Shown: piece by piece, positions 55,083-64,000 of the stretch | Numbering within the stretch: position 1 is the first letter of the stretch | Layout: every line of letters begins with the position of its first letter | Assembly: GCA_963281255.1 (NCBI GenBank) | Contig: OY725490.1 | Span: 6,200,001-6,264,000 of the forward strand | Direction of reading: 5' to 3' | Source of the DNA: Aphrocallistes beatrix | Taxonomy: Eukaryota; Porifera; Hexactinellida; Sceptrulophora; Aphrocallistidae | DNA length: 64,000 nucleotides | Made by a program: the position numbers and the translations under genes | Notes under the pieces: model-generated | What the model was told of the DNA's origin: nothing | The model's database searches: none | Seen by the model: the letters and a program-made list of their open reading frames with translations, nothing else

Positions 55083-55930
55083 TTGTATTTCATTTCAGAA
55101 CCTTTGTTGCTAACCTTTGCATCCATGAACTATCTTAGTAAGCTTCTTAGTATCCTGTAGTAGTACTTTGTATTCTGTATATTTACTCCAATCATTGTAG
55201 TTTATTTGTTTTATAGGATAGAGCTCCAATTTGAGAATTTTGATTTTAATTTTCCTGCTCTACGATGGACTTTCAGACAGTTTCTGTCTCCATCTATTAG
55301 CATTGTATATATACTTGATACATATAATTGCACTGAGTTTATTTTTATTATGGTCAGAGGTGTAAACTTGGAGTTTCGACATGGTGTACCAACATGATAT
55401 AAACCCAACCTCTACCAACTAGACTCGAGACATTAAGTAGTGGATAGGACCGATGTATTGCAAAAGCAGTGTTTTCCGCGAATACGACGCCTAAATTGAA
55501 TCGTTTACGAGATATTCGACAAATTGCCAAATGTGGTCATTATGATAAAATGTCTAATAACTCGTAAACTATTGAATTTAGACGTCGAAATTATATTACC
55601 GCTTAATAGGAAATAGTCTATTTACTATCAAATGGAATTAAATTTGAATGTCTAGCTCTTGTGGATTGCAAGATATGGCCCCAACTGACCAAAATATGTT
55701 TCCATAGCAACACTGAGATATACTAACATTCCATTAAAAGATTCCAAATTTTTCGTATTTATTAATAACCCATTCACATCTCAGTTTTATGCAACAATGA
55801 TAGGGATGTCACACTTTGCTACCCCCTACTCCCCTTGGAAACGTTACGTAACGTTTGAACCGCCCCTTTGTACAATTATAATTTGCCTTTATTATAAACT
55901 CCGATTTGATTGTACATCCAACATTAGAAA
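55083..55930. repeat. Duplicated flank between copies F and J
   Basis: Second copy of the 49233-50421 segment, shorter by about 420 bases. It ends with the conserved 16-base palindrome at 55840-55855. No gene is supported. Confidence 0.75.
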
Positions 55931-57145
55931 ATGGCTAGTGCTAATGTGTTGAGAAGTGATTCATTCCTCTCTCAGGTGGAGAGAGTGAGGAGAGAAATAG
56001 GAACAAAGTTCCAGAGATCTCATCTGGTGTTTGTGGAGAAGGAAGCCATTCTATTGTCAGAGCTGGATGAGCTAGTGGTTAGGTACAGGGGGGAAGGAGT
56101 CAACCAACAGATTGAGGAGCTGAATCGTTTGAAAGAGTCACAACTATCCTCTGTGAAGGAAACGAAAATAAAGAAACTGTGAAGAAGAGTGTGTCTGTGT
56201 TGGAAGCACGCGTGAGGGAGATAAGAGCTAAGTTTGCGAAGAGTAGTGTCGAAGTGGGATGAAAGTATGTTCGATAAACTGAGCGAGATAGGAGCGATCG
56301 AAGTGAGTGCTGTCCCTCCCTATGAATCTAAAGGAGACCCTCTCATAATAGCCTGCAAACACAATTCTAGTATATCTACATCACCCGGAGTGTTCTTCTG
56401 TCCTAGATCAATCGCAATAGATTCTAAAACTGACAATGTTTACATCTGTGATTCATTGAACCATCGTATACAAGTGTTTACTAAAAATCTGGAATTCTTA
56501 TTTGATTTCAAAGGGAAGGCTGCTTGTCCAGCTGGCATATGTATTAACCATAGCAAAGTCTATGTTACGCAATTCATGAACCATTCCCTGAATGTGTATA
56601 GTACTGGAGGGAAATTCTTAAACTTTATTGGAAAGAAAGGGAAAGGAAAACTAGAATTTAATTGGCCTAGAGGAGTTGATGTATCAAATGAGAAAAAAAG
56701 AATTTACATTTGTGAGAGAAATAATGCTAGAATTCAATGTTTAAACTTGGATCTTACATTCCATTCATTTATTGAGGACATTCGCTCTCCCAAAGATGTT
56801 AAGCTGACTTCTGATGAGGTTGTAGTGTTGACTCCGGGAGATTCTTGTGTTCGCTACTACAATTATTCTCACCAGCTTATCAGACAGATAATACCTCGTG
56901 GGGAAAGGAATCTAGTGATAAATCCATTGTACTTTTTTGTAGATAAAGTTCGCAACATTCTAATGACAGATTTTGCTACTAATTATGTGTTAATCTTCTC
57001 TAACCGAGGAGAATTGATACACAAATTCGGTCAGGGAGGAGGAGATAGAGGAAAGTTCATTGATGTTCGTGGAATAGCTCTGGACTCTGAAGATAGAATA
57101 ATAGTAGCTTCTGAGAATCCCAATAATTGCATCCAACTATTCTGA
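55931..57145 (+). pseudogene. Group II coiled-coil / NHL copy J, frame broken in the coiled coil
   Basis: Near-identical to copy I, but an A run is one base shorter at about 56160 (gaaacg against gaaaacg), giving a stop at 56180-56182. A further 20-base loss at about 56236 restores the original frame. The propeller (about 56234-57145, 303 codons) is fully open. The full-length protein cannot be made; a propeller-only product from the ATG at 56234 is conceivable. It differs from I in the propeller at only four residues (T/A, D/E, Y/C, R/G). Confidence 0.88.
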
Positions 57146-57439
57146 CTTTAGCATTCATTTATAGTATTGTTAGGGTAGCTACATTCTTTAGAAGATTGAT
57201 TCTCTCTAAACGATTATTTCTACTTTTGATTCTCATCATTTCAACTTTATATTATTTGATTGTATCTTATTTCAAAACTACCTTATTTTACACTAGTGAG
57301 GTTTACAAGTTATTAGATCCGAAAATTTGAAAATACATGTATGAATCTATCCTTACTATTAGTAAAACTCGATCAATGGGTGTATAAATATTTACGAGTG
57401 TTAAGTTGAAATATTGAGGCGGTGATCATTATTCACAAA

Positions 57440-58240
57440 TGTATTTGCCATGTCTTTGATTGAAAACTGATCAGTTTTTTCTTTAGAATATGAAGTAAAA
57501 TTACTGCATTTAAACGTGTCTGACCCATTGTGGAATGCAGAACGTTTTTAATCTTCGCATAGCAGAAAACGACGGTTCACTAATGGCATTTGTTACCGGA
57601 TTGACAATAATTATTTGTACCAGTTTAACCACTTCTGAGAAATTGCTCTTTCTTCAGAAGAAATGCCTCGCATGTAGGACAGAATATCATGAAAATTTAA
57701 TTTATAAATTGTGATTTAAGTGATGTCAGCTGTGGAGATAAATCATCACCATAAAATTTTGTCACAGTTTCAAGATCGTTTTCAATATCTTCTCCGCGCA
57801 CGGTGTTGATTGAGAAGTTTTCAATCTTTTGATACATGTGATATCCAGGCTGGTCAAACCTTGCAATAATTGTGGACAGGGGCGCCAAACTTTTCGAAAT
57901 TTATGGGTAATTTTGGCGTTCTAGGGGGGGCTCAGCCCTAAAATTTGTATTGCGTCTATGGGCCATCTTCGATTGCAGGGAGGGCTTGAGCCCCCCCAGC
58001 CCCCCCCCGGGTTCGGCGCCTATGATTGTGGAGACATCATATTCCAAAACCTCGAAATAGATATCATGGTAATATGTTTCGACCGTTGTAGGGAATTGTA
58101 CTTCTTCATCAATGGTTCGAAATCGCTTAGGAATTTTCCGAGGTTTTTCTGTACTTTTTCTGTACTTTTTCTGTACTAATTCCCAAAAAAGAGTAAATTC
58201 GTCATCAGTATGCATATGTTTTATAGTCACAATTGTCATT
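57440..58240 (-). mobile_element. Decayed hAT transposase (ZMYM1/DUF4371-like), copy 2, with nested MITE 57877-58024
   Basis: Second copy of 51945-52790, duplicated with the NHL gene. It differs by small indels, including a triplicated tttttctgtac at 58144-58176. Confidence 0.82.
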
Positions 58241-58341
58241 TGTGCTATCCGCTGGCCCTCCGTCCTATCCCGGAAATTAGGTATCTAGATTTTCCGGGAC
58301 GGTCCCGTCCCGTCCTGGAAATTAGGCATACCCCCATCAAC

Positions 58342-58942
58342 CAGGGTTGGGTTCAATTACATTTTTTCAATTACAATTACAATTACGATGCCCTTAGAAT
58401 TTTAATTACGATTATGATTGAGAATCTACAATTGTAATAATAGATTTTTGTATAATATACTGTATTGTATTGGAATTAATCGAGTTATAAACAGTCATGG
58501 GTACCAGTTTTATTATAAAGAGACACTAAATACCTACTCACTGCTGTTTTAAATATAACTAGTAATATTAGTTAATCTAAGTAGTATTTTTTTCCACTTA
58601 TAAACATCAGCTCCTCGAGTCGTTTGTCGGATAGCCTAAATCTGTCCGGACGAAAAATCTTACCAGGGATAGAAAACGAACGCTCTACTAGAGAGCAAAA
58701 GTGGTGAGCTCAGGCATGGTGTGTTTCCAATACTAAGTAGTTCTGAGTCGTCCGGTTGCAGGGTTGAGTTCAATTACATTTTTTGAATTATAATTACAAT
58801 TATAATCACTGTGGCTTAGAATTTCAATTATTATTATAATTACAATTACGGTGTCCTTAGAATTTAAATTACAATTACAATTATGCAAAAACGTAATTAA
58901 CTGTAGTTGAATTATTTACAATTATAATTGAACCCAACCCTG
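58342..58942 (-). mobile_element. hAT element with transposase C-terminal remnant (copy 2)
   Basis: Second copy of 52888-53651 with the same termini; flanks ccatcaac and ccatcaat. It lacks the 144-base MITE. Confidence 0.85.
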
Positions 58943-59146
58943 CCATCAATCATATGCAAAATCAAAGTTTGCATTTTAATCTCTGAAGACGGCTATTAGT
59001 AGAGTTTCAGAACATTAGTTGTATTGAGATAATTACATATATATGTACATAATTTGTTAGCATCCAATTCCATACATATTTACTCCTAGCAATTTATCAA
59101 TCATTTATTCAAACTCTGATTCGAAAGATTAAAGTACAAATTCCAG

Positions 59147-60379
59147 ATGGCTACGCGTTTAGTGGAACTTCCTGATCTCGATAGAGAGAATGTGTTCCAG
59201 AGAGTGAGGAGAGAAATAGAAGAGCTATTCCATTCTCTGATAGAGAAGGTGAATGAGAGGAGAGAAGTTCTCCTGACACAGCTGAACCAATGGGAAGAAG
59301 AGTTCAACAGAACACGAGCTAGCTGTATCCAATCTTTAGAAGAGATTAAGAGAGAACGAGCTGAGATGGAACAGTTTTTAGCTACGTTGAAGATCAATCA
59401 AGCTAGAACCTCAATAGAAAAGGGAATTGCTGACTTAAATACTGTCATTAGTGAGAAAGAAAAGAAACTCCATTATCCAACATTCCACTTTGTTTGTGAT
59501 CGAAATAGTTTAGAATTGAAGATTTCCAAATTTGGATCTTTGAGTAAAGAGACTGACAATGTGTTAGTCAGGAATTACACTCAACTCTCTAAACCTGTGA
59601 AAGTGTTTGGTACATTTGGGAAAGGAAAAGGAGAGTTCACTAGTCCTAGAGGTGTTGTGATCGATCATGATAATCAAAGAATATTTATTGCTGACATGTC
59701 TAACTCTCGTATTCAGGTTTGGAGTATGGAAGGAGATTATTTGTCTGAGTTTGGTAGAGACATTCTACAATCGCCATGGGGGATTGTCATTTTTGATAAT
59801 TCTATTTACATTTCAGATTGTGGTGGACAGTTCTTATCTAAATGGTGTTACAATGAATTTACTCTTGTAAATAAACCTAAAACTTCTAAAGGATCTAAAC
59901 CTGGTCAGTTGAATTGTCCATCAGGTCTAGATATCGATGAAGAAGAGATATTTGTTGTTGAGAATGTTAATAATCGTATTTCTGTTTTCGATTTTAATCT
60001 CAAATTCAAAAGAATTATGGCTCTTAACGCAATAGTTAATTCTTTTTGTTTGCGAGTGAGAAATAATACAATCTACATTGTAGAGAGGACTGGTGTTATT
60101 AAACTATTCTCTAAAACTGATCAACTCCTGAAGACTATTCCAAAGCTTCCAGTCTTCTCTAATGATATTTATCATTTCAACTTTGATTCTCAATTGAACT
60201 TTCTCATCACAGATTTTAGTAACAACTCTCTCTTCATCTTATCTCCAGAAGGAGATCTCATTCACTCAATCTCTTTGACTGAATTTCACCTAAAGAATCC
60301 ACTTGGTATTGACATCAATAGGGATGGATGTATAGTGCTATCCTTCCAGAAAGGTTCTAAAGCTATTGCTATCTTTTGA
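59147..60379 (+). CDS. Group I coiled-coil / NHL protein, copy G (410 aa)
   Basis: Intact single-exon gene, a sister of copy F by its coiled coil. Variable-loop residues in the copy C order are S166, MS, S/G, G/Q, C, NV-N, R, D, F, L and K402. Its 5' flank (58960-59146) is nearly identical to that of F, and its 3' flank resembles that of C rather than F, so the unit boundaries were reshuffled. Confidence 0.9.
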   Translation: MATRLVELPDLDRENVFQRVRREIEELFHSLIEKVNERREVLLTQLNQWEEEFNRTRASCIQSLEEIKRERAEMEQFLATLKINQARTSIEKGIADLNTVISEKEKKLHYPTFHFVCDRNSLELKISKFGSLSKETDNVLVRNYTQLSKPVKVFGTFGKGKGEFTSPRGVVIDHDNQRIFIADMSNSRIQVWSMEGDYLSEFGRDILQSPWGIVIFDNSIYISDCGGQFLSKWCYNEFTLVNKPKTSKGSKPGQLNCPSGLDIDEEEIFVVENVNNRISVFDFNLKFKRIMALNAIVNSFCLRVRNNTIYIVERTGVIKLFSKTDQLLKTIPKLPVFSNDIYHFNFDSQLNFLITDFSNNSLFILSPEGDLIHSISLTEFHLKNPLGIDINRDGCIVLSFQKGSKAIAIF

Positions 60380-61549
60380 TTGTATTTCATTCCAGAACCT
60401 TTGTTGCTAACTTTTGCCTCAATGAACTACCTTTATAAGCTTCTTAGTGTCCTATAGTAGTACTTTGTATTCTGTATATTTACTCCAAACAGTGTAATAT
60501 ATTTGTTTCTTAGGATATAACTCTAATTTGAGAATTTTAATTTTAATTTTCCTGCTCTACGATGGACTTTCAGACAGTTTCTGTCTTCTATTAACATTGC
60601 ATATATACTTAACACGTACTTGTATATTGCATTGAGTTTATTTTTAGTATAGTCAAGGGTGTAAACTGGAGTTTCATCATGTGGTACCAACATGATACAA
60701 ACCCAACCTCCACCAACTAGACTCGAGACATTAGGTAGTGGATAGAACCGATGTATTGCAAGGGCAGTGTTTTATCGCGAATACCATTCAAATGTGTCAA
60801 AACCTTACTCTGAAAGCTTCCCAGTCTTTCCAATTGAATTATGGTTCCAAATGATTTGGTATACTATGATAGAGTGGTTAGCAAATCACAATCTAAGTAG
60901 TATGCATTAATCCCTTGCCTTTCGCGGGAGTTCCGTTCTTGAGAATTGCCGAAAACGGCGAGACTAAAGGTTAGCGAAAAGCTTGGGCATATGTCTCAAG
61001 AATGTGAAGAAACTTACAAAATACGTTGAATCGATGAAAATATGTAACTAAAAATAGAAAAATTATTTAATTTTGGAAGGAAATACTTGATAAGTCTGAA
61101 AATTATAGTATCAACGCAGCAGCATTCATTTTAACTAATTCGAAAAATGTTTCTTCGAATGAAAGTTGGAATATCTGTCGTTGTTATCTAAATCCTCACC
61201 TTAATAAACTAGGAATGTTAATTCGATTCATGAAATATTTTCTATTCTAAAACGACATGAATGAATAGATTGTTTATTTTTTAATAAAGAAAAATAGCAT
61301 ATTACTGTTTTAAATTATTTATGTGGTTAGTAGTTGATAGCAAAGATGCATCAGCCACTTACAAAATCAAAGTTTGTGTAATTAATCTCTGAAGATGGTT
61401 AGTGGAGTTTCAGAACATTAATTGTATTAAGATATTTACACATATACGTAATCTATTAGCATAATCCAATCTTATAAATATTTACTTTAGCAATTTATCA
61501 ATCATTTAGTATTCAAATTCTGATCGAAGAATTATAGTCTAAATTCCAG
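60380..61549. other. Intergenic: group I flank, then AT-rich DNA
   Basis: 60380-60990 matches the flank of copy C. 60991-61370 is AT-rich with nothing recognised. 61390-61549 is the conserved 5' flank of group I genes, ending in aattccag before the ATG. Confidence 0.65.
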
Positions 61550-62801
61550 ATGGCTACGCGTTTGGTGGAACTTCCAGATCCCGGTAGAGAGAATGTGTTC
61601 CAGAGAGTGAGGAGAGAAATAGAAGAGCTATTCCATTCTCTGATAGAGAAGGTGAATGAGAGGAGAGAAGTTCTCCTGACACAGCTGAACCAATGGGAAG
61701 AAGAGTTCAACAGAACACGAGCTAGCTGCATCCAATCTTTAGAAGAGATTAAGAGAGAACGAACTGAGATGGAAGAATGTCTTTCTAAATTGAAAATAAA
61801 TAAAGCTAGAACCTCAATGGAAAAGGGAATCACTGATCTTAGTAACGAGATTAGTGAGAAAGAACAGAAACTCCATTATCCACAAGTTCGCTTTGTTTCT
61901 GACGGAAATTATTTGAATTCGAAGATTTCTAAATTCGGATCTTTGAGTAAAGAGACTGACAATGTGTTAGTCAGGAATTACACTCAACTCTCTAAACCTG
62001 TAAAAGTGTTTGGTGCATTTGGGAACGGAAAAGGAGAGTTATCTGGTCCTAGAGGTGTTGTAATCGATAATGATAATCAAAGAATATTTATTGCTGACAA
62101 GTATAATTCTCGTATTCAGGTTTGGAGTTTGGAAGGAGATTATTTGTCTGAGTTTGGAAGAGGTATTCTACAATCGCCATGGGGGATTGTAGAATTTTTG
62201 TAAGATTGTAATTTTTGATAATTCTATTTACATTTCAGATTGCAGTGGACATTTCTTATCTAAATGGTGTTACAATGAATTTACTCTTGTAAATAAATCT
62301 AAAACTTCTGAAGGATCTAAACCTGGTCAGTTGAATTATCCATCAGGTCTAGATATCGATGAAGAAGAGATATTTGTTGTTGAGTCTTCGAATCAACGTA
62401 TTTCTGTTTTCGATTTAAATCTCAAATTCAAAAGAATTATGGCTTTTAACGCAATAGTTAATTCTTTTTGTTTGCGAGTGAGAAATAACACAATCTACAT
62501 TGTAGAGATGACTGGTGTTATTAAACTATTTTCTAAAACTGATCAACTCCTGAAGACTATTCCAAAGCTTCTTGTCTTCTCTAATAATATTTATCATTTC
62601 ACCTTTGATTCTCAATTGAACTTTCTTCTCACAGATTGGAGTAACAACTCTCTCTTCATCTTATCTCCAGAAGGAGATCTCATTCACTCAATCTCTTTTG
62701 CTGAATTTAACCTAAAGAATCCATGTGGTATTGACATCAATAAAGATGGCTGTATAGTGCTATCCTTCCAGAAAGGTTCTAAAGCTTTTGCTATCTTTTG
62801 A
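61550..62801 (+). pseudogene. Group I coiled-coil / NHL copy H, broken by a 19-base insertion
   Basis: The coiled coil and first NHL blade are intact. At about 62190 a 19-base insertion that repeats local sequence (gattgtagaatttttgtaag then attgtaattttt) causes a stop at 62201-62203. The remaining propeller (from about 62210 to 62801) is open in the shifted frame and retains loop residues G, KY, S/G, S/H, Y, SS-Q, M, N, W, C and K. Full-length product lost unless the insertion is spliced or is an assembly artefact. Confidence 0.87.
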
Positions 62802-64000
62802 TCGTATTTCATTCCAAAACCTTTGTTACTAACTTTTGAATCCATTAACTATCTTAGTAAGCTTCTTAGTATTTTTGTAGTAGTGTGCTTTATATTATGT
62901 ATATTTACTCTGATTTGGTGTACTATAATAGGGTCGCTCTCAAACCCTAATCTAGGCAATATATAATTAAGGACGACATACACAGTTAATGTTGATGAGG
63001 AGACAAGACATAAAAATGTCCAAAATGATCGGGCTAAGAAAAGATCGCGATCTTCCATTCGATCGTTCAACAAACAAAAGATCGCTGATCCTAATGCCCT
63101 ATTTTCATGATATGTCTCAGGCTGAGGAGTTCCACTTCTCTATTCTCCTGTTCCTCCTCCATATGATTAGTCCGATTATAACAACAGAGGAGTTTGATAA
63201 CATGGACATAGTAAACTCTGGATCTGTGATTGGTGGTAGGACTAATCCAGTCAGATACTTAACTGATAACTCATTCAACGTGAATCTTTTGACGGGGACG
63301 CTGCATTAGTTCGAATCTCAGGGTTGTCACTAGTTCGAATATCATAGGTTGTCATTAGTTCGACTCGGTTTTTGTTAATTGATTTATGAGAATACGAGTG
63401 TGTAAATATTCCATATCATTTCAATATGCATGGCCGTAGACAAGGTGGGGCTTGAGGGGCTCAGCTCAAGTCAGTGATGTTTTTGCAAATCTTTGAAGTG
63501 GGGGAACGGTCAACTTTTCAAGTATCTGATTTATTGATTTTTGAAGCGAAATTTTGGGTTATTGACGCAATCAGATAGGTATTTATAATATTAAATATCA
63601 ATTTGTGTCTGACTTTGTCACTCTTTAAGAGTGCACTTCCCAAGAATCGATGATACAATGACAACAAAACAATAGTACATCAAAAGAATACCCGAGATCG
63701 GACGTGAAGCGTTCGCAACTGCGTAGCGCGAGCAAGCGAAGCGCGCTAGTGCGTACAAAATAATTTACAGGGACAACAGGATAAATAATATGCGTAATAA
63801 TTTGACAGGGACAACAAGATACATATTAAATAATATGCGTAATAATTTGATAGGGGACAACATGGTGTTCACTATGCGTTACATAAATAACTAACAAGTG
63901 AATAAATTTAATTAACTTTAAGGGTAGGTGAAGTATCAATCACTCGTAGCATTAAGATGTATATATTTGGAAACTGTTTTCAATTGGGGTACGACACACC
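62802..64000. other. Right end of window: no recognised gene; tandem and GC-rich repeats
   Basis: After the flank of copy H there is an open frame at 62989-63309 (106 codons) that I do not recognise and that may be chance or a gene fragment. A 25-base unit containing tagttcgaatctcagggttg is repeated about 2.5 times at 63307-63367. The GC-rich repeat (copy 3) lies at 63721-63747, followed by acagggacaacaggataaat-like repeats at 63769-63860. Confidence 0.5.

Noticed and set aside
50422-62801. TRIM E3 ligase annotation for the NHL genes
   Set aside because: The coiled-coil/NHL layout recalls TRIM-NHL proteins, but no RING or B-box cysteine pattern is present in any copy.
63300-63370. tRNA-like ttcgaat words
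   Set aside because: They belong to a short tandem repeat; no cloverleaf with acceptor and anticodon stems could be drawn.

Overview
The window reads as AT-rich nuclear DNA of an invertebrate animal. The evidence is a TFIIIC subunit 3 (GTF3C3) orthologue, a sacsin-class giant gene with spliceosomal GT-AG introns, two CYP4-clan P450s, many TRIM-like coiled-coil/NHL propeller genes, a Ty3/gypsy retroelement, and dense hAT- and pogo/mariner-type short transposons. Most genes are single-exon, including the 1030-codon GTF3C3. I cannot fix the phylum from the sequence.

Layout. 1-3394 is the 3' part of a Ty3/gypsy element with gag, protease, RT and RNase H; RT is frameshifted and the integrase core is deleted. 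3815-4708 is an NHL-only gene behind a TATA box. 5506-8598 is GTF3C3. 10480-11544 (minus) is a secreted, probably GPI-anchored protein with an ethylbenzene-dehydrogenase-like heme domain. 13178-14341 is a coiled-coil/NHL gene. 15998-17545 and 21078-22634 are two P450s that share gene-conversion tracts and are separated by a nest of transposons. 23.7-24.1 kb holds the two ends of a deleted sacsin-like locus, followed by NHL gene C (24438). 26.4-27.6 kb is a decayed hAT transposon. 27772-42134 is a five-exon sacsin-like gene of about 4,390 codons with three GHKL/SIRPT modules, HEPN, and, unusually, a C-terminal PARP catalytic exon; it carries three single-base frameshifts. 43-63 kb is an array of NHL genes: group I copies D, E, F, G and H, with two group II copies (I and J) alternating. 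It was built by tandem duplication of a roughly 5.3-5.5 kb unit and is peppered with MITEs whose target duplications and empty sites can be read directly.

Main discovery candidate. The six group I NHL paralogues have a nearly invariant framework. Their amino-acid differences are concentrated at two loop positions in each of six propeller blades: the x-P-x-G turn and the AD-xx-N turn. Both loops lie on the same face of an NHL propeller. The changes fall mainly in the first two codon bases. This looks like a tandem, duplicating and pseudogenising family of variable binding surfaces, possibly for recognition, next to a sacsin-HEPN-PARP fusion. A functional link between the two is inference only.
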